Below are positions 27,287 to 39,544 of a stretch of 64,000 bases of DNA, in pieces. The stretch's first letter is position 1; each line of letters starts with the position of its first letter. Below the pieces are notes generated by a model. It ran no database searches. It was not told the DNA's origin and saw only the letters and a list, made by a program, of their open reading frames with translations. The stretch covers positions 38,834,501 to 38,898,500 of the forward strand of contig JAMPIT010000230.1 of assembly GCA_026261815.1 (NCBI GenBank). The letters are read 5' to 3'. The position numbers and the translations under genes were made by a program. This DNA is from Monarcha castaneiventris obscurior (taxonomy: Eukaryota > Chordata > Aves > Passeriformes > Monarchidae).

Positions 27287-29318
27287 CACCTTAAATCCAT
27301 TAATTACTTCAGATTCTCAAGTTTTCCTGTGCAGACAAAACCACTTGCACCTTAATTGTTGGAGTCTGAGCTTGAAGATCTAGATGGAACAGCTTAAGGA
27401 GCACATTCCAGATATAGGTTAGCATCTCCATGGCTAAACCTCATTAAATAAATCTGTGATCTTAATACAATTATGTTGTAGAACAAAAGAGATTAATCAC
27501 CTTCAGTGGTCTACAGGACAGGTCATGTGTACACTAAACACAACAGACTCATTTCAGGCAGGCTCACCAGATACTCTGTTGCTTAAGAGGCTTTTAGCTG
27601 ACAGTGGTAGGAGGTTTTATGGGTCAGATTGTTTTATCAGCTGAATTGGCACATTGAAAGTACCGAAAATGGATCTCAAAAGGAAGAAAATATAGAACTT
27701 TTCTCTCTGACTTTATATTCACATTGGTCTCCTATCCAGGTTTTTAAGAGTTTCTCCTAGAGAAGTTGATATGCAAACAGGATAGATACTCTGAGGCAGA
27801 AACTTTCAGGTGGCCCTGGGGCAGCAATACATCACCTGGTGCAGGTATGAGCCTTGCTCAGTATTTTCAAAGCCTTTCCATCAACTAAAGGAAGGTCAAA
27901 TAGATTGATTATTTTGCTGTTCTTCAGGGGATGGAAATTACCATTAGATTAGGGGAAATCTGAACCAGTGACACAAATGCAAATGGAAATTCACTCAAGG
28001 AAAGACAGGCTGAAGTCAAGCCCGCTGCAGTTATTCATTTGGGGTTTGTGACACTTGTCAGCCAGGTATCACAAGCTTGCTGCAGGGAACATGTAGACAA
28101 TGGCCTTACTCTTGCCAACCCAGCCCAAATATACGCTGTAGTTTTCACCTGAAATTGCTTCAGAAAGAACTCATGTCTCCACATTTCTCATTGTCCCAGC
28201 CCTCTCAGGGAAGGGCTTCCACTCTCCCTGCCCTACATCTTCACCGACCCCAGCAGGCAGGACTGAGTGCAACTGGGGCCAAGCCACTTGCCTCTCCAGA
28301 GGACCTGTTTAACCTGGATATGGAGCAGAATTCTGGGGCAGGATATAGCAAATCCATGCTAGTGCTCCTTCTGGCCACCAGGAAGAGCGACTGGGAGGTG
28401 CAGATTCCAGCACAAAACTCAGAAAAACACAAGGATATGGTAAAGACACCAAACCAGGTCTACTCTTAGCAGAAAAACTGTCTCAAACCCATTCACGTAA
28501 TGTTGGTCTCAGCCTGCATTCCTCTGCCTACCAGGTCATGAAGCCAATGAGCTGATGCTCAAAACACAACTAATGACACATTTCACCAATCACAGGGATA
28601 TATGACCCACTCAATCATGACCTGAAGAGTGTCTGTCCTACCTGGACATTGCCACATACTCTCCAGCCAGCTAAAAATATCACCAGCCCCTGGCTGTGAC
28701 AGGCTGAATGGGAGAAATCCTCTAATCCCACTAGGAGCTCCTACATCACCATGAGACTGGAAAGATGCCTCGTCCCTAGTCTGCTGAACATGAACAGCAC
28801 TTCCTTTCACTGCTGAGTCTGCCCAGGTGCTCTCTGAAGGTGCAGAACTGATGCAACTGATCTACATTTTGACTAACACCTTTTGGCTAAATCCAGTTGC
28901 CACAGAACTAAAGCCATCATGACCTAGTCCCAGCCAATGAAAGTAAACTCAGTTATTCATCTAGGAAGTTAACTCTAGAAGGTTGTACCAGGCCTGGAAA
29001 AGAAATAGTTTTGTGTGGTCAGCCTCCTCTAAGATTGTTAAACTTCCACAACAGCAAAACCCTAAATTTAGCACTGAAAAGACTTTCTATTTCAAGGTAT
29101 ATTTATGACAGTAAAAACTGCTATCTTACACACACAAGCAAGTGCTATTGCTCGGGTTTCTTTAGTGACTCAGAAAAAGACACATTTTCTGTTAGCCTGA
29201 CATTCACGCAACAAAACAAGAACCTCACCCATCCTGTAAACAAAATATATTGACCATAAAAGCCAAACTCCATGATTAATAGAGAAATAAAATCTTACGC
29301 CTTAATCATATTATTACC

Positions 29319-29883
29319 TGAATGCCAGCTACAGCAGTGAGCTGCTTTGGGCTGGAGTAAAGTTAATTCTCTTCACACTAGCTAGTTTGTTTGGATTTGT
29401 CCTAAAAACTGTGTTGATAGCAGTTTTTGCTACTGCTCAGACATGCTCACACAGGTCTTTTCTGCTTCTCATACCACCCCCCCAGTGAGTGGGCTGGGGG
29501 TGCACAAGGAACTGGGAGGGGACTCAGCTGGGACAGCTAGTGATACAGCCAAAAGACCAAAGGAATATTCCATGCTGTATGCCATCATGTTCAGCATACA
29601 AAGCCGGGGGAAGAAGGAGGAAGGGGAAACAATTCAAAACATTGGCATTTGTCTTCCCAAGCAACCATTAGATGTGATGGAGCCCTGTTTTCCTGGGGAT
29701 GGCTGAACACCTGCCTGCCCACAGGAAGCAGTGAATTAACTCCTTGCTTTGCTTATGTGCACAGTTTATTTATTAAACTGTCTTTATCTCAACCCATGAG
29801 TTTTCACACTTGTACTCTTCCACCAGGGGGAAAATTAGTAAGTGCCTGTGTGGTGTTCAGCTGCTGCCTAGGGTTAAACCACA
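29319..29883 (+). mobile_element. ERVL-type LTR (endogenous retrovirus long terminal repeat)
   Basis: An old retroviral LTR in + orientation, about 565 bp, with TG and CA ends (starts tgaatgcc, ends ggttaaaccaca). Parts match my memory of a widespread avian ERVL LTR: acagcagtgagctg and gtaaagttaattctcttcac near the left end, the ggggactcagctgggacagc block, a TATA-like catacaaag at 29595-29603 that probably derives from catataaag, an attaaa poly(A) signal at 29772-29777 followed by ctgtctttatctcaaccc, and the purine-rich run before the terminal ggttaaaccaca. The consensus TATA box is decayed and small deletions are likely, so this is a fixed old copy and not an active promoter. No matching second LTR was seen downstream in the window, so the provirus is truncated or partly deleted. 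Ends are accurate to a few bases. Confidence 0.8.
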
Positions 29884-30535
29884 TGGGAACATCCATTCTG
29901 CTGCAGGCACCCCTTGAAGCATGAGTGGCTGTGCACGAGGTGCTGGTGAAGCTCCTCAAAATGCGTGGCCATGGAGAAGCCCAGAACAGAGCAGGCACAC
30001 CCCTGGAGGGACTGCAGCCACGGGCAAGGCTGTGTTGGATCAAGGTTACTTCTGAAGCGACTGTGGCTGTTGGTAAGGCCACACTGGAGCAGGTACACTT
30101 CTGAAGGCTTTGTGGTCCATGGATAAGGCCAGGCTGGAACAAATGCACCTCAGAGGGACTGTGGCTTTGGAGAAGTCTATGCCACAGAAGGTGCACCTCT
30201 GAAGAGACTATGGCTCATGGATAAGGCTCCACTTGGAGCAGGTGCAATCCTAAGGGTCTGAAGTCTGTGGATAAGTCCAAGCTGGAACAGGGGCAAGGGG
30301 AGGAGTTCTTTGCAATGTTACACCCAATGGTCTGGTCCATTGGGAGTGGAGATTGAAATGGAAATACCTTTAAATTGTTGTAACTCATTATTTCAGTTGC
30401 ATGTTACAGGAATTGCTGTAGCAGGAACCACCTGAACCAATGGAGGAGCCAAACAAGAAGCAGTGCAACTGCAGCAGTGACAGGACCCAAGCTGGCTTTG
30501 TTGCCCAACAGCTCCATCCAATGCTTCACTTTTCC
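29884..30535 (+). mobile_element. Truncated ERV internal leader, non-coding
   Basis: Sequence directly downstream of the LTR that I read as the internal leader of the same provirus. It carries a degenerate tandem array (separate entry) and then about 230 bp with phrases such as ttgttgtaactcattatttcag, gaattgctgtagcaggaacc and gacaggacccaagctggctt, which resemble internal non-coding parts of avian ERVL copies as I remember them. No gag, pol or env frame is recognisable. The 130-residue minus-strand frame across it (29804-30196) is a by-product of the repeats. The right edge is uncertain and could lie up to about 30.6 kb. Confidence 0.55.
29960..30300 (+). repeat. Degenerate 49-bp tandem array inside the ERV leader
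   Basis: Seven imperfect units with a period of 49 bp: 29960-30008, 30009-30057, 30058-30106, 30107-30155, 30156-30204, 30205-30254 (50 bp) and 30255-30300 (partial). Each unit follows the pattern ggactgtggc..atggataaggcc..ctggagcaggtacac..ctgaag. The period is not a multiple of three, so no repeated peptide is encoded. A further partial unit probably lies at about 29920-29959. Confidence 0.85.
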
Positions 30536-31445
30536 TGTCCCGAGTGACCATCATAAGCAGCAGACAACAGGAAAAGAATATTCACAGTCTACAGCAGGCT
30601 ACTCCAAGATATTGCTGTACTCAGATGCAAATGATATGTAACAGAGTATCTCCATAACCGTCTTGTGCTTTGACACTCTCCAGCCCATCTCCTTTAGCTT
30701 TCAGACGGAAAAAACCCAGAAGGAATCCACGATTAACAAGATTTTCCAAGTACCGTGTTCTGTGGAGTTTAGGTTCTCCACAAGAGAGAAAAATAAGGGT
30801 GAAGGTCTTTCCTACAAGAAAGAATAAAGGTGAGAGAAGAGCCTCTCAAAAGGCTTTTACAGATGGATAACTCACCATGCACGTTCTCACCCTCAATGGC
30901 TATTTGTCGATGTTTTCAAATAGATTTTATGTAGATATATAAAAGATATTTCCAGACAACACAATACAACATGAATTTTTATACTAAGACCACATTAAGC
31001 AAGACAGAGATATGCAGGAATTTGCTGCATTAAGTAACAAGGGAAGGGTAAAAACACAAGCTACTCACTACTGCCACAAAATCTATTCCAGCACAGCTGT
31101 GAACCCATAATGCAGCTACCCAGGTATATAAACAAAAATCAAATCTCAATTCAAGTCCTGGATGACATTGAAGCTCCTTTGTGCAAAAAAGTCTTTCCTA
31201 GCTTCCTTCTTAGCAGTGGCTCTTATCTTCATCCTTTGATCAGCCTTACCACCTTTCCCTTTAACCTAAGGACTACAGATCAGCTCCCCAAAGTGCCTAA
31301 TCCCCACAGCCACCAGCTCCTTCCTGCCTGTGCCTAAACTCACTGGAACTTCTGAGCCTTTTCTTCCATTGCCTTTCTGTATCTCAAATTTGCAAAGTAT
31401 CAACACGGCTTCTGACCAGGTATTTTCAAGGCTCCCTCCCTTACA

Positions 31446-31823
31446 TCACAAATCATACTGATGATACACCTTTTCATGGCCCATTTTTCCTACCAGCAAT
31501 CCTTTTGCAGCATCTCTTACAACCATATTTCCTTTACCCTTTGCTTTTCCATGTTTCTTTAAAGATGCTACCTGCTTCCTGACTCTCCCTTTTCTCCTGT
31601 GCACTTTTTGGTGCTTACAGTTTCTTCCTTTTCTTTTCACAAATGGTTCAATATGCCCTTCTCTCCCCTCTCTCAGAGGCTGTGTATGCTTCTGTTCTCC
31701 ACTCATCCTACACTCTGATCTTTCATTCTTACATTTGATTTTGAAGTCACATTCCACAGAAACTAAACAAAAGGCAGAAAAGAAAGCAAGCACTAGTAAA
31801 GCCCTGATCAGAGCTCCACACAT
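31446..31823 (-). CDS. Hypothetical small secreted basic protein (doubtful ORF)
   Basis: The longest open frame outside the repeats, 147 codons from 31889 on the minus strand. I place the more plausible start at the inner Met (31823), because residues from there look like a signal peptide: MCGALIR, a hydrophobic core ALLVLAFFSAFCLV, then SVEC. The remaining ~100 residues are strongly basic, with runs such as KRKGRNCKHQKVHRRKGR and KKHGKAKGKG, four to five Cys and no recognised domain. A single-exon secreted peptide would look like this. However, the Lys/Arg richness comes from a purine-rich strand, and about two frames of this length are expected by chance in a window this size and composition. 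No promoter, Kozak-quality start or poly(A) signal was established, and a good acceptor-like tract lies within the frame. No family was recognised. Confidence 0.15.
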   Translation of the reverse strand: MCGALIRALLVLAFFSAFCLVSVECDFKIKCKNERSECRMSGEQKHTQPLREGREGHIEPFVKRKGRNCKHQKVHRRKGRVRKQVASLKKHGKAKGKGNMVVRDAAKGLLVGKMGHEKVYHQYDL

Positions 31824-33420
31824 CCTCCAGCAAAGTTTAGCTCTAGTGGCCTCCAAGGACAGCAAACAGATCCTATTCAGGTAACACACCCGAAAAGGAA
31901 ATGACTGCTCTCAGCTGTCTTGGCTCTCACATCACTGAGATATTGCTGTGCTCCAGAAAGGCAGGCATTACTCTCAGTGTAGGTTACAAACAAAGCATTA
32001 GCAGAAAAACCTTAACGCAGGACAAAACTACTTATTTAATATTAGTAAAGCATTCTGGAAAATAAATTCCTGGAAGATTAATGCACTTCCAGGTGTGCGG
32101 CCTGCAGCATAAGCCTTTCAGGTATCCTGCTGAGGCAGTCAACAACTGCTTTGAAAGACGCTCCTGCCCACGGTGAATTATTGCTTAATTAGATGGAGCC
32201 AGGATGTTCTATCACATGAGCAGTGCTTTATGAATAAAATCAAGTGTATCCTGCTTTCTAAGCATTCATCTCACTGCAGCACAAAACCTGGGAAGTGACA
32301 GCTTGCTACCAGGAGGAAATCTACCCAAAAGAGATACCTCTTATGTTTCAAAAAAGAGCGCAGCTATAAACAGTTCAAACAACTCAATAGTCTGCAGTGC
32401 TGTCAGTCATAAATGCTTATGTGGTGCAGGAGCAGAGAAAAGCTCCAGTCAATATCAGGACCCTACTGTGATGAGCTGTATCAATGTGGGAAAACAGCCT
32501 GGTGAGAGTTTTCCCACAAAAGCAGCTCCATGGGTACTCCCCTCCTATGCTCACTCTAATGCCCCAGTAAGGAGGCCTTTATACTAATCCACTCCCAAAC
32601 TACCTCGAAGCAATTTCGAAAAGATCCTCTGGTTGGATTAAGAATGGCCACATGAGGAGTTAGTGCAAAAATAGCTGGCATGCTTTAAAGTCATATTCTA
32701 GATTGTTTTGAAACAGCTTTCAGGTACAAATATATACTTCAAATATAAAATCTCTGCCTTGAAGGATTTATTATCCAAAAATCCAATCTTGCAAGCACTT
32801 ATACACCTTCTCAGCTTGTAATACATAATTAAATCCTTCCTGTGTGTTTTAAGAAGCTTGCATAAAGTTTCATGATCTAAAATGCTTGGAACAGTTTTTA
32901 ATTTCTGAGTTAATTGGAGGTGATCTCCCTCATGTCAAACTCCTAACAACAGGTCAATAAATTCAGTAGGAGGTCTTTTCAAGCAACATTTAAATTTCCA
33001 GTTCATAAGAGAAGACTCTAAAATCAGCATATACTTGAGTGAATATTGCACTTCTCAAGAGGATAAAATCACTTACCCTTCCCACATTTCAAATGCTTTG
33101 CTAGATCAAACACTATAAAGACACATGTTGATACTTTAATTATTTGGTTAGTCCAATAATTACAGAGAGCTTTCTATAAAAAATCAGCACAACATTAATT
33201 CCCTGGCTAATTTAACTCTTAAAAAGGTAGTGTAAAGGGTGAAGAGAAGGATGACAGAAGATTGTAACTAATACTACTGTTAAAAGATTTAGTAACTTTT
33301 GGAACACAGGAAAAGTCCTACAAGCAATACCTAAAGAAATATTTTGCAATACATATATATGGCTAGAAGTCCAGGAGGACAGTGATGGTAGTCCAAAGAA
33401 ATCCAAAGAGAAAATAAATA

Positions 33421-34092
33421 AATAGAATAATAAAATAGCTTGGGTTGGAAGGGATGTTAAAGATTATTTAGTTCCAACTCCCCTAATCCTTTCACTAGAC
33501 CAGGTTGCTCAGAGCTCCAGCCAACTTGGCCTTTAACACTTCCACTGATGGGACATCCACAACTTAGTCAGGCAATTTGTTTCAGTGCCTCATCACCCTC
33601 ACAGTAAAGAATCTCCTCCTAATATCTAATCTAACCCTACTCTCTTTCAGTTTGAAGCCATTATCCCTTGTCCTGTCACTACATACTCTCATAATCATCT
33701 CTCTACATCTCTTTGTAAGCTCCCTTCAGGTACTGGAAGGCTGCAATCAGGTCACCCCAAAGCTGCCTCTTTTCCAGGCTGAACAAACCCAACTCTTTCA
33801 GCCTTTCCTTGCAGGACAGGTGCTACACCCTCCTTATCACCTTGCTGGCCCTCCTCTGGACTCACTCCAACAGGTCCATGTCCTTCTTGTGCTGAAGACC
33901 CCAGAGCTGGATGCAGTGCTCCAGGCGGGGTCTCACAGAGCAGAGAAGAAGAATCCCCTTCCTTGCCCTTCTGGCCACGCTGCTTTGAATGCAGCCCAGG
34001 ACAGGACTGGTTTTCTGGGCAGCAAACCCACATTGCCAGCACATGTCCAGCCTCTCATCCACCACCACATCCACGTCCCTCTCACTAGGGAG
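33421..34092 (-). mobile_element. CR1 LINE, 5'-truncated, minus orientation
   Basis: About 670 bp of the 3' part of a chicken-repeat-1 (CR1) LINE, read on the minus strand. The 3' end lies at the low coordinate, where the degenerate tail aatagaataa is followed by tgggttggaagggatgttaaagat, the standard CR1 end in reverse complement. The rest follows the CR1 3' region in order (actagaccaggttgctcaga, cactgatgggacatccacaac, cctcatcaccctcacagtaaag, ggctgaacaaacccaactc). Towards 34092 it enters the end of ORF2: the minus strand encodes peptides such as VVVDERLDM, SPVLGCIQSSVARRAR and RPRLEHCIQLWGLQHKKDM, which match the reverse-transcriptase ORF2 C-terminus of CR1. The copy is 5'-truncated, as most CR1 copies are, and carries scattered substitutions. 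The 174-residue plus-strand frame over it is antisense to the element and not a gene. Confidence 0.95.
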
Positions 34093-37000
34093 ATAGAATA
34101 GAGATGCTGATAGTGAAAACTGATTCCAGCCTCATTCAGTACAGGGTTGAGAGCAGTAACCATCAAGTGTCACCAATGGGTGACACCATCCACACAAGGA
34201 AGTAACCCAACTGGGAGTGCAGATGGTGCACTAATTCCACTGAGCAGCTCTATTGATAGGTCTCTGCCAAAAGTGCTGACTAGATGAAGCTGCTGTTCCC
34301 CAAAAGGAAGCCCTGAGCAAACGTGGATGACGTGTACTGGACAATTTATCTTTCTGCAGGAACTGACACTACTGACACTATGTGTCACGTGTACTCTCCT
34401 TTGGAAACTAGTAATATACTGGAGACCATGAACTTGAGAGAATGAATGTGTAATTCACCTCTTCTATAACATTAAATATGTGACATTTATAGCTCCCACA
34501 CAATACTAAAGAATAAATTCCTTAGCCCACCCCGGAGAAGAGTAGCTAGCCAGCCAGCTAGCCCCAATGCCTGTCTCCAGAGAAAGCCACCAAGGCCCAC
34601 ATTTTTATTCCAAACCTCAGTTCTCAATAGACCACAGGTGACTGAAGACACTAAAGCCTTTGAAAAAGATGAAAGGAGATTAAGTTCCTACAGAGAAGAG
34701 GATGAGAGTCCTATTTGCTACTCAGTGCAAGCTTTAAAGCCGGGGCAGTAAAAGTAAGTGGGGAGTGACACTGGAGGGAGATTGTCCAGAACCCAGACAC
34801 ATTTAGGCTCTGGTTGAGAAAGGATAAATGTGGCTACCCACTTACTTAGACTAACTGGATTTTGTCCGTGTGTGTATCTGTAACATTTCCTTCCACATTG
34901 GCAGACAACCGTATGGCCTTAAATTTTGCTTGGTCTTGTTTGGCCAGTGAAGTTTGTCTGAAGCTGTCTGCAAGGTGGCTTGGGGAAAACCCTCTGAACT
35001 GAGCAGATAGTAAAAATTTTAGCACGACAATGACAATTGTGGACCTGCAGGCATTTTTAGGAGACCCAAAGGTGAAGGTACTTCTTGCTACACTGCTAAT
35101 GACCCTGATTTGCAGTTGCTACCACTAGTGCCAAGCCTTGGAAAATGTGTTCCCTGTAGCAAACACAAATCAGCATTTCTCTTGCAAAGAGCAGATGGAT
35201 GAGCAGTATCTTGGGACTCTAGGCAAAGCCTGAGGCATCACATCTGGGAAATTTCCAATTATTTTTCCTTTCCCTGCTTCCATAATTTAGGGACAGCTTA
35301 AAAGAAGCCAGGCAAATACTGACATAACCTAAGTAACCTTTCTGAAAGTCATATGGTTACAATGCTTTAATGGTAACACTATAAACCAGCCTTTTTTTTT
35401 TGTTAGTCGAAGCAACTGTTGATACTTCTTGTTTCCCTTCAGTGGGGATAAATGCCTTTGTTTCTCAGCATACTAATTTGTAGTGAACCCTTCAGAGTAC
35501 TGCAGATAGATCAGCTGGGATTCCAAGAAGAAAGAAGGGCAAGAGCTTCTATTCTAGAAGCCACTGGATTTAGTAGCATAGTCTCTGTCGTTGTTTATAT
35601 TGAGTAATCTTTCAACATTCATATAAAAATCTGAATGAAATATGAATTTTCATTCATATGAAAATAATTTGGCTTTTTATCTCACAGTCTACAGCTGCCT
35701 GTCTTGGAGAGAGAACCACCACTCTCCAAGTGAGCCTTACCTTAAAACAACATTTTGTTATTTATGACGTGTCGTTCCTCATCAGCTACCGTCTAGGTTT
35801 CTTTGGGTTACAGCAGCTCTGCCAGGCATGTGCTTTTCCTGGGAACTTTGTGCCAGCAGCCCCACAGAAACAGTCTGCATGAAAAATTCATTTGCATCAA
35901 ATCTCTGCAGCATCTATTTTATCAAAGCAAGTGCTTGCATACTCAACCAGTATAAGCCACAGATGGGAGGTTTTAGGCAATCAGCTGCAAGATTAGGAAG
36001 AAAACCAAATACATATCCTGCTTATGCATTTCTGAATGTAAAAAAAAAAAGAAAAAAAATCCAATAGCATAGAACAGTAAGAAGCAGGTCACCAGTGTCC
36101 ATCAACCATTTTATCAACTTCAGTAACAGAACATGGGTATTTATCTGGGATGAAAACACACTGCTATATAGTCTGCTTTGATGAATTCATCACATAAATC
36201 CTCTTTTACAGGAATTTTCAAGAGCTATTGAAAGCATTATTAGAAATGTCAAGGCTAGAACTGTCAGGAACTACAGTGTAGGGGAGCCTCAATTGAACAA
36301 GGCAGAGTGTAACAAGTTGGAAATCCACTGAATTAAAAGTTTTTGATTAATTTAAATTTCTTATAGGAAATCAAAACTCCAGTTTCTTTCTAATCCTTCT
36401 CTTGCTGATCAGAAAAGCATCTTCCCTTTAGAACACTATTTTTATTTAGTTTCTTGCTATGATTTCCCCAAGCACCTTTGCCAATTGGATGTCTCAGGTC
36501 AGACAGATTTTCAAGAATGACTGTATTGCTGATAAACTTCAAGTTTCCTATAGTCTTAATATTGTCTCGATAATCATATATCCCTCATAGATCCAGAAAT
36601 AAACACAATTTTTCACAAGGGTAATAGCATACAAAAGATCCAAATTGATTTGCAATCCTGCGGATGATGAGAGGGAATCTCACAGACTGAAGAAGGAACA
36701 ACACTGTTTTGGAGTTCCTAGGAAACCTACAAAGATTGTTGAAACATCAGGAAAAGCCATTAGACCCTTGCAAGGAAAAGGAATTTTATGTGTTGTTGCC
36801 ACCAATAGACCAAAATAAAAATGAATAAAATTAGAAACAAAGTTTTGAAAAGATGCTCTCAGTTTTAATTCCAAATTTATTCCAGTTCCTAAATGTAGCT
36901 TTTGTGATGCTAATCTATATTTTAGCAGCTACACAGCATTTTCACTAAACAATTTCCCGTCTTAGAAAATATTTACTTCACGGGCAAAATAAAACAAACA

Positions 37001-37440
37001 CATCTCATAAAGCTGGAAAGGTCTCCATTTTTTGTTTATATATGAAAATCTAACTATTTTATGTGGTTGTTTTATTGCAATACCCCATGGAAGCCATACG
37101 CTGGATGCTGAATGCTCCCATTCTCCCCCGCACATTGTGCTCCCTAGCTGCATTTTCTCTTCCATCATTAAAGATCTTCTCTCACAAGGGATGAGACTGT
37201 CACAGTCCCATTATGAGGGAAGGAAAATAGGAGCCAATAGGGAAATATTTTTGAATCCAAACTATAACTGATTTGAATTAAATGTTCCATATTCACGTGT
37301 TTTGACAAAACCTTTTTTTTTTTTCCAAGACAACATAAACAAACTAAAGCCTCCATAGAACTATGATTTAAAATTTTGTCAATAACGTATCTGGCAAGGT
37401 ATCAGCAGTGTAAAGTATCTATAAACAAGGTAAAGTTTTG
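34093..37440. other. Inter-CR1 unique DNA, no gene seen
   Basis: Lies between the two divergent CR1 copies. It has small palindromic words near 34.55 kb (gctagccagccagctagc) and 35.63 kb, and an A-rich run at about 36.04 kb. No coding or RNA feature was identified. Confidence 0.55.
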
Positions 37441-37768
37441 TCTACAAGTATTTAAAGGCAGGTTTCCAAGAGGATAGAGCCAGGCTCTTCTTGGCGGTGT
37501 CAAGCAATAGGACAAGAGGGAATGGCCAGAAACTGATGCACAGGAAATTCCAGCTGAACATGAGAAAGAACTTCCTGGCTGGGTGACTGTGCACTGCGAC
37601 AGGCTGCCCTGAGAGGGTGTGGAGCCTCCCTCACTGGAGATATTCCAGGACCAGCTGGACACAAGCCTGTGCCATGTGCTCTGGGATGGCCCTGCTTGAG
37701 CAGGGAGCTTGGACCAGCTGACCCCACTGTGGTCCCTTCCAACCTGACCCATTCTGTGATTCTGTGAA
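37441..37768 (+). mobile_element. CR1 LINE 3' fragment, plus orientation
   Basis: About 330 bp of CR1 3' sequence. It begins at tctacaagtatttaaaggc, runs through ggatagagccaggctcttc, caataggacaagaggga, ctgaacatgagaaagaactt and cactggagatattccagg, and ends with ggtcccttccaacctgaccc followed by two tail units attctgtgattctgtga, the CR1 3' hallmark. It is 5'-truncated and non-coding. The two minus-strand frames of 114-125 residues across it are repeat shadows. Confidence 0.95.
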
Positions 37769-39544
37769 TGGTAAACCATGAAGCACCACAGTGTTTGTCC
37801 ATATAAATATCTTCTGTAAGTGTACGAAAGCTAGAAATCCCCAAATTCAGTCATAATAAACCCAGATATTTCTGCAATATCAATAATACTACTGAAATTC
37901 TTACTGTTATAATCTGAGTGGTAGGTCAAATTTAATTAATTCAGGCAGAATTTGTTCTTCCCATAGGAACACCTGTGAGAGGGGCTGATGGAAAGAGACA
38001 AGTATGCCATGCCTTATTCTGTTTTCTTCTACTAAACCAAATATATTTACCTAAAGTAGGTAAATATCAGCATAGTAAAACCAGAGAGCCACTGCAGCCA
38101 GGAAATGCTAAACTCTTTGCCTTCCCCAGAAAGAGAGCAAACATGATCTGTGAGAAACAGCAAATGAATGACTTAGACTCTCCAGCACAAAGCAAGCATG
38201 CCCTCTAAGTGTGTCCCACAAGTCTTTTGGGCACTAAAGGCTTTCTTACCACAGTATTCCAAGTGAGAAAAGCTGTGATATTGCAAAGAGGTGAAGAATG
38301 GTAAATTTTGAAGGAATAATGTCAAAATAACCCTACAAAGGTTCCTTGCCTCAGGTAGTCCTACAACCACATGTTGTTAAAAAGACACATTTTTTATTCT
38401 CTTTCAGTTTTTAACATATATACTGCTTGTTTCTCTCTTCCCACACACTTTGGCAGGTAGTTTCCTTTCCTTGTTTTGTTACTCTTTCATCTGTCAGTTT
38501 TCAGAGAAAGAACTGTGCCTGTGTTCTGAATTTACAGCACAGCAAGAACATATTGAATTTAAAGCCATAATCTAAGGTAAAGACATTAAATCACCACAAA
38601 TAATAAAAGGCTGATATAAATTTTCCTAGACTGCATAGCTGTAAATGCAAGAAATATGAGTCAAGATTAAGTTGTAGTGGCATTTTGGCTGTCTCGATAT
38701 AGACTAAAGAGAGATGGAACACCTGCTCTAATCTTCACAAATTGAATTTCAGCTCCTCTGTAGATTTTGAGTTCTCATTTGCATTAGCAAAGGACACCAT
38801 TGTTTATGTAAATTGGACATTTATTCACATAGCAGAGTAGAAAATGTGCAATATGCCTGCACACAATTAGTGCAAGCAACCATGCTACCAACAAGAAAAC
38901 ACAAAAGACACCCTAATTACAAGAAGCTACTACTAAGTAACTTTGAGGTCAGTGCTATACTTCCCATGCTTCAGCAGCACGCAGTCAATGACATTACTTT
39001 AACACTTATTTTCAGAAACCTTCGATAATCCAGTAAGGGGGAAATATTAATTTTTTTCAGGTGCAGAACAGTAGTGAGATGACAGTTGTCTCTCTCACAT
39101 TGAGACAGTGGGAAAAGCAGAGGTTGTTTGACTCTGTTTTTCTGAAAACTGTTCTGAGAGTCCTTGCACTCCAGCAGACCTGAGCTGACATCTTTTCACT
39201 ATCACAGATCTCTCACTATTCCCTGGCTACAGCAAATACTTGTCCAACATCTGTACATGTATGTGGTTGTGAACAGGTAGACAAGCCAATGTGACACGTA
39301 CTAAAATTCCTGCAAAGCAATTCATCCTTCTGCTTCAGTTAATCATCCAAAAAAACCAAATACATGCAGACTTCAAACACATCATGCAGGTCAGAATTGG
39401 CAGGGAGGCTCTGATAAGTGAGTGAAACAGTGAACAAAATCTTTTCTAGAACAAAAGTTACCTTAAGATAACTTCAGAAGTCTTTTTCATATCATCTCAA
39501 GATGAGACACATTTCTTTATTCTCAATTTATTTCTCTGTGGCAG

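Larger units (their letters stand above)
17399..29318. other. Unique DNA, no gene seen
   Basis: Apart from the possible MIR piece at 18.38 kb, the (CAAA)n run at 22.88 kb, a short perfect palindrome at 22.61 kb and the inverted repeat at 27.2 kb, nothing was identified. The 130-codon frame at 28077-28469 has no domain signal and is probably chance. Confidence 0.6.

Noticed and set aside
28077..28469. 130-codon plus-strand frame
   Set aside because: No domain or conserved motif, and no transcript signals beside it.
29804..30196. 130-codon minus-strand frame
   Set aside because: It lies across the LTR end and the 49-bp array; the unit length is not a multiple of three and no retroviral or cellular domain is visible.
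33577..34101. Longest open frame of the window, 174 codons, plus strand
   Set aside because: It is antisense to the CR1 element; the minus strand here encodes the CR1 ORF2 C-terminus.
37402..37844. Two minus-strand frames of 114-125 codons
   Set aside because: Both overlap the plus-oriented CR1 3' fragment in non-coding antisense.
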